Source of the DNA: CAZPUI01 sp964415525
Lineage (GTDB): Bacteria > Acidobacteriota > Holophagae > Holophagales > Holophagaceae
Assembly (NCBI GenBank): GCA_964415525.1
Contig: CAYQAS010000080.1
Span: 1 to 19,579 of the forward strand
Direction: 5' to 3'
DNA: 19,579 nucleotides
Part shown: piece by piece, positions 1 to 6,726 of the stretch
Numbering within the stretch: position 1 is the first letter of the stretch
Layout: each line of letters starts with the position of its first letter
Program-made: the position numbers and the translations under genes
Notes under the pieces: model-generated
The model's database searches: none
Seen by the model: the letters and a program-made list of their open reading frames with translations, nothing else
Told to the model about the DNA's origin: nothing

Positions 1-1721
1 GACACGAAGGTGAAGCTGTTGTCCTTGTTCAAGACGAGATTGAACACGGCCTGGGGCAGGCCGTCCTGCTGACCCACCCAGGTGCCCACCAGTTCCTTGA
101 CGACGACCTTGGCCAGAGTGAGGGGTGCATCAGGCTTGGCACCCTTGGCAGTGAGCAACGAAACGATCGAAGCATTGCCGGAGCGCTGCGCGAAGCTCAT
201 GGCCGTTTCGCCTGCACCGGTCTTCAGGTCGACCTTGGCCTCCTTCTTCAGTAGGAGCCTGACGATCTTCTCATTGCCGTTGCCGGCGGCCAGCATCAGC
301 GGTGATTCACCCTTGGTGTTCGCCACATCCGGGTTGGCGCCCCGGTCCAGCAACAGGGTTGCCGTGGCCAAACCTTGGCCCTGGTTGCTGCTGGCGGCGG
401 CAGCCATCAGTGCGGTTCTGCCGTCCGAGGCCTGGAAATTGATGTCAGCTTTGGCGTCCAGCAGAATTTTGATGATGGTCATGCACTTGCCATGATTGAA
501 GGGATCGAGATTGGCAGCCGCAGCCACCAGAGGCGTATGGTTGTGGCCCGGCGCACGGAACTCGGTGAGGGCCCTCCCTTCCACCAAGGTGCGCACCATA
601 TCCGGTTCTGCCTTGATGACTGCCAGCATCAGCGGGGTAAATGCGCTCTTGTCCGCCAATTCCGTCTTGGCGCCGCGCTTGAGGAGGCAGCGCGCAGCTT
701 CCAGCTGCTTGGCCACCACGGCGGTCGCCAGAGCGGTGCGGCCCATCGTTAGGGATGCTAGGTCCAGGTTCGCGCCATGGTCCAACAGCATCTGAATGCC
801 TTCCACGAAACCCGCATGGGCGGCGAGGTGCAGGGCGGATTCCCCTCCGGCCCGAGGCTTGATCTGCTGAAGATCCAGCTTGGGCTTGAAGGTGAGGAAC
901 CTGCCCAGATACTTGAGCACCAGGGGTTTTTGGCTGTGATTGCTGATCACGGCGGTCATGAGCGGCGTGAGCCCCGCATCGTCCACCCGGTTGATATCCG
1001 CCCCCTTGGCCACGAGGAAATCGAGCACATCGAATTTCTTATGCAGAAGCGTGGTGGTGAGGACGGACTTGCCATCCTTGTCTGGCACGTCGACCTTGGC
1101 GCCCTGACCGAACAGGAACTGCACCATTTCAAGGTTCTCGTTGGCACAGGCCATCCAGAACGCTGACTTGCCCTCCTTGTTCCGCAGTTGGACGTCGGGC
1201 TTTTTCGCATGGGCGAACAGCGTTCGCACCGTCTCCATGTGGTCGAAGCCGGCAGCCATCATCAGAGGGGTGCTGCCGCGTTCCAGGGGCGAACCGTTCG
1301 CCCGGTCCCTGGCGTTAAGATCGGCCCCCTTTTTGACCAGCTGGTTGACGATCTCCGTATATCCCCGCTTGCAGGCGATGATCAGGGGCGTGCGCTCCCA
1401 CTCATCGTTGAAACCATCCACGAAGGTGCCCCTCTTGTTGACGTCCACCTTGGGCGATTGCAGGATTAGCATCGCAATTTCAACGTTATTGGAGGCGATG
1501 GCTCGGCAGAGCATGGTGTCCCTTTCGAACACCTCGTTTACGTCGTCCCCGCCCTGAATGGCGGCCTGGGCCTGGGCATATTTGCCGCTGGCGATGGCCT
1601 GGCTAAGTGCCGAACCGGGGCCCTTTTGGGCTCCGATCATCGGCAGCCATGCACCCCACAGGAGCATGAAGGCAAGCAGCGAACTCACGCGGAAGCGCCG
1701 CATTAAGTATGCAATAACCAT
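1..1721 (-). CDS. Secreted ankyrin-repeat protein (partial, 3' end beyond window)
   Basis: This gene reads leftward from ATG at 1721 through 573 codons without a stop and leaves the window at position 1. AGGAG lies five bases before the start, which favours it over the in-frame ATG at 1703. Residues 1-31 form a signal peptide (basic MRRFR, then a hydrophobic stretch ending IGA before QKG). Residues ~36-540 are about thirteen ankyrin repeats, seen as recurring TPLMxAAxxG helices and xLLxxGAxxN turns (TPLIIACKRGY, ESALHLAAHAGF, ESPLMLAAGNGN). Ankyrin arrays bind protein partners; the partner is unknown. From ~544 a different, apparently beta-rich domain begins (LVGTWVGQQDG) and is cut by the edge. 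The start is only 37 bp after the stop of the upstream repeat protein, so the two probably form one operon. The family is certain; the function is unknown. Confidence 0.93.
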   Translation of the reverse strand, partial: MVIAYLMRRFRVSSLLAFMLLWGAWLPMIGAQKGPGSALSQAIASGKYAQAQAAIQGGDDVNEVFERDTMLCRAIASNNVEIAMLILQSPKVDVNKRGTFVDGFNDEWERTPLIIACKRGYTEIVNQLVKKGADLNARDRANGSPLERGSTPLMMAAGFDHMETVRTLFAHAKKPDVQLRNKEGKSAFWMACANENLEMVQFLFGQGAKVDVPDKDGKSVLTTTLLHKKFDVLDFLVAKGADINRVDDAGLTPLMTAVISNHSQKPLVLKYLGRFLTFKPKLDLQQIKPRAGGESALHLAAHAGFVEGIQMLLDHGANLDLASLTMGRTALATAVVAKQLEAARCLLKRGAKTELADKSAFTPLMLAVIKAEPDMVRTLVEGRALTEFRAPGHNHTPLVAAAANLDPFNHGKCMTIIKILLDAKADINFQASDGRTALMAAAASSNQGQGLATATLLLDRGANPDVANTKGESPLMLAAGNGNEKIVRLLLKKEAKVDLKTGAGETAMSFAQRSGNASIVSLLTAKGAKPDAPLTLAKVVVKELVGTWVGQQDGLPQAVFNLVLNKDNSFTFV

Positions 1722-1758
1722 AATCGCTCCTGGCACTAACGCGATTCCTGCGTGGGCC

Positions 1759-2715
1759 TTATTCGAAGATTGAGAACCCGGTCCTGCCGTTGATCGTTCC
1801 GATCACCTTGCCATTGAGGTACGTGCCGACCCAGATTTCGTTCCACTGCTTGTTAACCAGGGTGACTTTGCCGTCGATGATCTCGCATTCGAAGCGGATG
1901 CGGCCCGCCGCGGTGTTCCTGTCGTTCTGCTGCTCGATAACGAACCTGGATCCTGAGGAGGAAACCACTCGCAGGGTGCCGTTTTGACCCGCGCCGGAAG
2001 TCCACCTCATCGTCTTCCCCTCAAAGAAGGGGTTTCTCGGGGCGATCATCGCTGTGGGTTCCCCTATGTCAAAGATTGAAAAATCGCTCCTACCGTTGAT
2101 TTTACCGATCACTTTGTTGTTGATGTAGGTCCCCGTCCAGGACTCATTCCATTGCCGGTTGGTGAGAGTAACCTTGCCATCCACGAATTCGCCTTCAAAT
2201 CGGGTGAGGCCTGCGGCGACGTTCCGGTCGTTCTTCTGTTCCAGAACGAACCTGGAACCTTGTGAAGAAACCACACGCATGACGCCGTTCTGACCTGCAC
2301 CAGAACTCCATTTCATGATCTTGCCCTCGGAGAAGGGGTTCCTCGAATCCCCCATTGCCGCGGGCTCCACAATCCTGAACGTGAACCGTGTGGACCCTAC
2401 CGCCAGGGTGCCGTTGATCTCGTGGTCGGACAGGGAGCCTTCCCATACTTCCTTCCACTGCCCCCCATTGATGAGCACGACTTTTCGGCCGTTATCAACC
2501 ACGGCACCGACCAGTTTGACGATGCCCGCGGCCCGGTTCTTTTCGTTGGTCTGCTCGACTTCGAAGTACTGACCGTTTACAAGGCTGATGCGAATGGTCC
2601 CTGTTTGGCCAGTGTTGGTGGACCAGGTTAGGTTTTTGCCTTGGGCGATCATCTGCGCGGAGAGCGGCGAGACAATCACCATGGCTGCAAAGAGGGTGAT
2701 CAGTGGCTTGGTCAT
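1759..2715 (-). CDS. Secreted protein with three tandem ~98-residue repeats of an unrecognised domain
   Basis: The start at 2715 (318 aa) is chosen because AAGGAG lies seven bases upstream and the product then begins directly with a signal peptide (MTKPLITLFAAMVIV, cleavage near PLSAQ). An in-frame ATG at 2757 would add 14 non-signal residues. The mature protein is three repeats, at roughly 22-120, 121-220 and 221-318. Each has a W-S/T-x-x-x-GQ-x-G opening, an EQ-x-N-x-x-N-x-AAG core, a DGKVTL strand, a QW-x-E-x-W-x-G segment and an IxG...FxI end. By hand alignment, repeats 2 and 3 are identical at about 67 of 92 positions; repeat 1 is more diverged. Regularly spaced Trp, Gly and alternating hydrophobics suggest a small beta-barrel or sandwich. 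I do not recognise the family. It is the first gene of an operon with the ankyrin protein. Confidence 0.88.
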   Translation of the reverse strand: MTKPLITLFAAMVIVSPLSAQMIAQGKNLTWSTNTGQTGTIRISLVNGQYFEVEQTNEKNRAAGIVKLVGAVVDNGRKVVLINGGQWKEVWEGSLSDHEINGTLAVGSTRFTFRIVEPAAMGDSRNPFSEGKIMKWSSGAGQNGVMRVVSSQGSRFVLEQKNDRNVAAGLTRFEGEFVDGKVTLTNRQWNESWTGTYINNKVIGKINGRSDFSIFDIGEPTAMIAPRNPFFEGKTMRWTSGAGQNGTLRVVSSSGSRFVIEQQNDRNTAAGRIRFECEIIDGKVTLVNKQWNEIWVGTYLNGKVIGTINGRTGFSIFE

Positions 2716-2812
2716 GGAGGAACTCCTTCGGTGAATTTGTAAAGCTATGGCTGCCACTCAAGGGCAACCTTGGCGAAAAGCTGCTCCGGCAAACTACCCG
2801 GTGGCTTCATCG

Positions 2813-2832
2813 CCCCCCCCCCCCACGTGGGG
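2813..2832. repeat. C12 homopolymer merging into the palindrome CCCCACGTGGGG
   Basis: Twelve consecutive C residues occupy 2813-2824 (G12 on the transcribed strand). The last four form the left arm of the perfect 12-bp palindrome at 2821-2832. The element lies about 100 bp upstream of the start of the repeat-protein gene at 2715. Such tracts are prone to slipped-strand length change; a role in expression is inference. Confidence 0.8.
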
Positions 2833-2844
2833 TTGTTTGTGAAA

Positions 2845-2871
2845 TTTATATCGAATTTGAATCTATAACAA
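2845..2871 (-). promoter_or_regulatory. Possible promoter for the repeat-protein/ankyrin operon
   Basis: On the minus strand TTGTTA (2871-2866) and TATAAA (2850-2845) are separated by 15 bp inside the AT-rich stretch, about 130 bp before the start at 2715. The spacer is shorter than the usual 17 bp and AT-rich DNA gives such matches by chance, so this is only a candidate. Confidence 0.25.
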
Positions 2872-3627
2872 CACAATCTTGGCTTTATCCATCGGAAGTC
2901 TTGGGTTGTTCCTTCCTAAAATCTAATACAGAGTGGTTTCTTCCAGAATTGATTTCTCTTGTTGCAATTTGTTAATAATTTTTTTATTTGGCCTCCGCCT
3001 TCCGTGATCATCCCTGAGCTCTTTGTGGGGCCGAATGAATTATATTTAATGGTCTCGGCGTGCCCGTGCTTGGTCCAGGTTGTGGGGATCTCTTGGTCTG
3101 GCGAAGATTGAGGGAATCCCAAAAGTTGAGACAAGGTGTTTCGAGTTGGTAAGCTTGGAACGTTTTGGGCTCATTTAAGTGCGGAGTTCACTCCGGTTCG
3201 CGTTATTTTTGTCCCTATTCAATGGTGTTTTACGGCGCGGGAATAAACCAGCAATCTAGACAGCACCAGCTGCTTCAATCCACCCCTGCGCAAGCCGTGA
3301 GGCCCACGGCTTCTGGGACATTTCGGCTGGCCGTCGAAATGCTGCGAGGCTCGGGTTCGCGGGCGGGCGAAGGCGCTCTCCAGCCCTGTGCTGCATCGGT
3401 AGTTATGCGCCGTGGATCATCTTAGCTTATGCCCAACGAACAACGCGGAATCCAGCTGGCTATGCGCCCCAAGACCGATGCCCTAACCGCCCAAAATCCG
3501 AAGAAGCGGGCCGGGAGGTCGTGCCCGTGACGCTGAGGCCGCCTGTCACACCCTCCGCGCGGCTGCTGCGTTGGGGACTCTTCCTCATACCCTCGAAAAC
3601 GTTTCTTCCCCTGCGGGGCCGGCAGGC

Positions 3628-4518
3628 CTACTGCTTCATCACCCGTCCGGACCCGCGCCCCGACACCGCCTGGAAGAGGCTCTCCCAGTTCACGAAGTCC
3701 TCCCGGGGCTTCCACTCAGGCCAATCCGTAACTGGGAAGCTCACCGCGAGTTCCTTGCTGGTCTTGCCGGGGTTGGCCTTGGCGTGGGCGTCCAGGGCCT
3801 TGAGCAGGTCGCGGTAGCGCAACAGCTCCTTGCGGCCGCACACGGGGCCGTGACCCGGAATGATCTTGGCGCCCTCGGGCACCCAAGAGGCGAACCAGGT
3901 CACGGTCTCCAGCAGCCCCGCGAACTGCCCGCCGCCGCCGGTGGTGTCCACGAAAGGCAGCATGCCCAGGAAGAACAGGTCGCCCATGTGCAGTACGAGT
4001 TCCTGGGGGAAGCCCACCACCAGATCGCCGTCGGTGTGGGCCGCACTCCGATGGACGAGGTGTAAGTCGAGCCCCGGCAGGCTCACGTCGAGTCGGGCCG
4101 GCTTGGCGGGATCCGCCTCCCCCACCAGCAGGGTCGGAAGTCCGCCCCGCTTGTCGGCGTCGAGCTTCGTCTGTTCCTGGATCATGCGGGTCTTCACATT
4201 CGCGTGGGCGATGATGGCCTGCACCTTGCCCGTGAGCAGCGGATTGCCCCCCACGTGGTCGCCGTGGTGGTGCGTGTTGATGAGGAAGCGGATGGGCTTG
4301 TCCGTGATCTTGGCGAGGGTCTCGAGCAGCCCCGGTACGATCCGCGCGAACTGGGTATCCACCAACACCGCGTCCTTGTCGCCCACGAAGAGTCCGATGT
4401 TCCCGCCCTGGCCGAAAATGGCGTAGGCGTGAGGCGACAGCTGCTCCACCTTGTGCACCGGCGCGGTGGCCTGGGCCACCAGGACGGGTGCGATGAGGGC
4501 GGCAAGAACGGTGCGCAT
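3628..4518 (-). CDS. Exported metallo-beta-lactamase-fold hydrolase
   Basis: This is a 296-aa protein with a short signal peptide (MRTVLAALIAPVLVAQA). The MBL zinc motif is THHHGDH at residues 82-88, giving H83, H85, D87 and H88. Further metal ligands are probably H161 (AAHTDGD), D180 (HMGD) and H223 (PGHGP), so both zinc sites look complete. The layout matches exported MBL hydrolases of the broad beta-lactamase/SoxH-like group. The substrate cannot be told from sequence, and nothing specifically indicates a beta-lactam. GGAGG lies four bases before ATG 4518. The start is 42 bp downstream of the DUF5694 gene on the same strand, so co-transcription is likely. The C-terminal ~25 residues beyond the fold are unremarkable. 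Confidence 0.93.
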   Translation of the reverse strand: MRTVLAALIAPVLVAQATAPVHKVEQLSPHAYAIFGQGGNIGLFVGDKDAVLVDTQFARIVPGLLETLAKITDKPIRFLINTHHHGDHVGGNPLLTGKVQAIIAHANVKTRMIQEQTKLDADKRGGLPTLLVGEADPAKPARLDVSLPGLDLHLVHRSAAHTDGDLVVGFPQELVLHMGDLFFLGMLPFVDTTGGGGQFAGLLETVTWFASWVPEGAKIIPGHGPVCGRKELLRYRDLLKALDAHAKANPGKTSKELAVSFPVTDWPEWKPREDFVNWESLFQAVSGRGSGRVMKQ

Positions 4519-4560
4519 GAGGCCTCCGGGAGACCTCGGTAGGATGCCTGGGACAGCGCG

Positions 4561-5670
4561 CTATTTCAGCTTGAGTGCCTCCAGGGGCTGGACCACTCGC
4601 AGGTCGGTGCAAGCCCCCAGGTAGGCATCCAGGAAGGGCTTGTGGGCCGCACCGTAGATGACCAGCACGCGCTTGCCGGGGAAGCGGGACGCTACGGCGC
4701 GGATACGGGCGGCGATCTTGAGGTTGCGGTTCTCCCACAGCGCCACCCGGCCGCGGTCCGAACCATCCTTGAAGCCCGTGCGCAGGAGGGTACCCCACTG
4801 GTTCTCCACGTCGGCCTCCTGGTGCTCGGCACCGTTGAGCCAGGCGTAGTAGGGCAGCAAGTCGCCGGATTTCACCGCGGCGGCCTTGGCGTCGCGGTCC
4901 TTCTGGCGGAAGGGCACCTTCTGGGCGGCCTGGTAGATCGGCGAGGTCGCCGCAGCTGCCTTGTGATCCATGAAGATCTTCATGATCAGCTCGGGGTCCT
5001 CGAAATCATCCACGCAGGCCACTTCTCCGTGACCCAAGCGGCGCGCCAGGGTCACCGCCACCGCCGGAATCTCCCCGGGTGCCGCCACGGCCCGGTCGAG
5101 CTGGGCGGCCAGGGCCGCGGGCACCTGGGCACGGGCGGGATCGTCCTTGGGGACACGTGACCAGGCCAGGATCGCGCTGGGCCGTTCGTACGCCGCAATG
5201 CAGAGCAGGGCGTGGCGCACGAGCTCGGCAGCGCCTGCAACGGGGGCAGGCTTGCTGCGACGCTCCAAGGCGGCCTGCATCATGTCGAGCTTGAGAATCG
5301 CCTGGGCCTCGTGGCCCTGGTCTAGGTGGGGCTGGGCGAAGTCGTCCAGGAGCATGGGATGGATGTCCGTGGCCTTGGCCCGCAGTTCCATCTCGTGGAT
5401 CCAGGCTCCTGGGCGGTCCTCTACGGCGATGACGTCCGGCTTGAAGGATTCCAGCTGCTTCAGCAGACCCTCGACCATGGAAGGCTGGAAGGTCTTGCCC
5501 AGCTCGCTCAGGTGGAAGGTGCCCAGGACGAGTACCTGGGTGCGCTCCGCACGGGGGCGGATGGCCTGGAGGCGCGTGAGGGGCGACTTCGGCGGGGCAG
5601 CCTGACCTACCAGCGTGGAGGCAAACAGAGACAAGGCGAAGGCAGGGCGGAGCACGCGGGGGGAGAACAT
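4561..5670 (-). CDS. DUF5694-type exported protein (TraB/erythromycin-esterase-like fold)
   Basis: This is a 369-aa protein with an N-terminal hydrophobic export signal (residues ~8-24, ending VGQAA). The hallmark LGTFHL is at ~49-54, followed by KPDVIAVED at 77-85, and GAAHKPFL is near the C-terminus (340-347). These are the conserved His and acidic positions of DUF5694, related to the TIKI/TraB/EreA-like putative metallohydrolases. The function of DUF5694 is not established; a peptidase or esterase activity is inference. The start at 5670 has AAAGG five bases upstream. It is the upstream partner of the MBL gene (42-bp gap). The 139 bp before it contain a short inverted repeat (TCGTG/CACGA at 5703-5716) but no clear promoter. 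Confidence 0.85.
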   Translation of the reverse strand: MFSPRVLRPAFALSLFASTLVGQAAPPKSPLTRLQAIRPRAERTQVLVLGTFHLSELGKTFQPSMVEGLLKQLESFKPDVIAVEDRPGAWIHEMELRAKATDIHPMLLDDFAQPHLDQGHEAQAILKLDMMQAALERRSKPAPVAGAAELVRHALLCIAAYERPSAILAWSRVPKDDPARAQVPAALAAQLDRAVAAPGEIPAVAVTLARRLGHGEVACVDDFEDPELIMKIFMDHKAAAATSPIYQAAQKVPFRQKDRDAKAAAVKSGDLLPYYAWLNGAEHQEADVENQWGTLLRTGFKDGSDRGRVALWENRNLKIAARIRAVASRFPGKRVLVIYGAAHKPFLDAYLGACTDLRVVQPLEALKLK

Positions 5671-5809
5671 GGTGGCCTTTCGAAGGTGGTCCAGCCGACC
5701 TGTCGTGTCAGCACGAGGCGGTTGTGGACAATCACTGTCGTCAGGCTGGACACGCGCCAGATCCCGTGGGGGTTAGTTCTGCAAAGGTTGAGCACTTTGG
5801 TTTCGGGCG

Positions 5810-6628
5810 CTATCCCATGCGATCCGTGCCCCCAAAGGTCTGGAGTGCCATGGCGTAGACCGGCACCGTGCGGCCCTGCGCGCTGGCACTGCCGCTGGCC
5901 AGCACGGCGTCGCCATGGGCGAGCTCCTTCACGGTGCGAATGGGCGCGAGGGCCAGGGACTCGATGCCGGCATCCGCCAGGGTGCGGGTGGTCTGACCGT
6001 CGAAGAGCCGCAGGCGGTCGAATACAGGATCCGCCGCATCGATCCGGGCGTCCCGGTTTGCATCGAACTTCGCCAGCTCCGCAAACCCGTCCTCGGCGCC
6101 GTGCTGGTCGCCGAAGAGCTCCTTCCCCGACGTGATGTGGCCGTCCCCATTGCGATCCATTGCCAGGAAGGCATCCCCACCGGTGGCGAAGGAGGTGGGC
6201 GCACGTTGGCCCGCGCCCTTCAGGTCGAAGTCCCGGGCACCCCGCTCCCCGGTGGTTTCGGGGCCGTCGCCGTCCAGATCCACCAGCAGCGGATCCTCCC
6301 GCTGAGGGGGGCCGCCGCTGGCGATGCCTGCTCGCAGCTGCACACGGGTCATCTGCGTGACCTCCGCATGGAATTGGACATCCGGTGTCTCGAGGCTCAC
6401 TTCGAGGTGCTGGATCTCCAGGATGTCCACGGAGAGCCCGATGCCAGACGCTTGGGAAGCCTTGGCGGCTCTTGCGGGTGGTGCTTCTGCGGAGGTCGTG
6501 GGCTGTTCCGCGCCCAGGGCCTCATCCAGTTCCTTGCGGGCCTGCTGGAAGTCCTTCCGCTCCAGGGCCATCTTCAACAACAGCGCGTCCTGCATGTGCC
6601 GGTCCGGCACCCCTGCGATACGATCCAT
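5810..6628 (-). CDS. Stand-alone EF-hand / RTX-like calcium-binding protein
   Basis: This is a 272-aa protein with no signal peptide or membrane segment. Residues ~1-40 are a charged helix (QDALLLKMALERKDFQQA). Residues 41-62 are an Ala/Pro-rich linker. The C-terminal part is the calcium cassette often found near the ends of FrpC-like and other RTX-type secreted proteins: DLDGDGPETTG (117-127), the EF loop DRNGDGHITSGKE with ELFGD (158-174), and DANRDARIDAAD (189-200). The Asp/Asn ligands at EF-loop positions 1, 3 and 5 are present in the second loop; in the third, position 5 is Asp but position 3 is Asn-Arg, so it may bind weakly. The start has AGGAGGGG four bases before ATG. The gene is divergent from the YbjD-type gene (98 bp between starts). 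Function and location are unknown. Confidence 0.82.
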   Translation of the reverse strand: MDRIAGVPDRHMQDALLLKMALERKDFQQARKELDEALGAEQPTTSAEAPPARAAKASQASGIGLSVDILEIQHLEVSLETPDVQFHAEVTQMTRVQLRAGIASGGPPQREDPLLVDLDGDGPETTGERGARDFDLKGAGQRAPTSFATGGDAFLAMDRNGDGHITSGKELFGDQHGAEDGFAELAKFDANRDARIDAADPVFDRLRLFDGQTTRTLADAGIESLALAPIRTVKELAHGDAVLASGSASAQGRTVPVYAMALQTFGGTDRMG

Positions 6629-6692
6629 GGGTCCCCTCCTGGGACGGTGCGCTTCCGTGCTCGCGTTTTATCGGCAGGCCGACGTCCGACAA

Positions 6693-6710
6693 GCAGAGGG
6701 AAAGCTCTGC
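6693..6710. repeat. Inverted repeat in the leader of the YbjD-type gene
   Basis: GCAGAG (6693-6698) and CTCTGC (6705-6710) are perfect complements around a 6-base loop, ending 16 bp before ATG 6727. It could be an RNA hairpin limiting translation or an operator between the two divergent genes. The short arms mean chance is possible. Confidence 0.35.
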
Positions 6711-6726
6711 CCTGCCCGGTGGTCCC

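Larger units (their letters stand above)
2716..3627. other. Gene-free 912-bp intergenic stretch, partly AT-rich
   Basis: No open frame here has a convincing start, ribosome site or protein-like composition. Positions ~2830-3260 are clearly richer in A/T than the rest of the window. Positions ~3260-3627 return to high GC. The left end holds the leader of the repeat-protein operon with a C12 run. The rest could hold a decayed gene, a small RNA or regulatory DNA; nothing specific is recognisable. Confidence 0.7.

Noticed and set aside
3165..3425. 86-codon open frame on the plus strand
   Set aside because: No ribosome binding site, composition changes mid-frame from AT-rich to GC-rich, and the translation resembles read-through of noncoding DNA.
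3400..3510. Possible integron attC-like site (GTTATGC near 3403, GCCCAAC near 3431, recurring TATGCSCC)
   Set aside because: The half-sites are in the wrong order and spacing, GTTATGC breaks the GTTRRRY rule, no matching GTT end follows GCCCAAC, and no integrase or cassette array is present.
3608..3626. Short GC-rich inverted repeat (CCTGC/GCAGG) just after the MBL gene stop
   Set aside because: Only five pairs, with no T-run directly behind it on the minus strand; too weak to call a terminator.
3716..4798. 360-codon open frame on the minus strand in another frame
   Set aside because: It spans the boundary of the MBL and DUF5694 genes, is rich in Arg/Pro/Gly and has no family motif; both overlapped genes are well supported.
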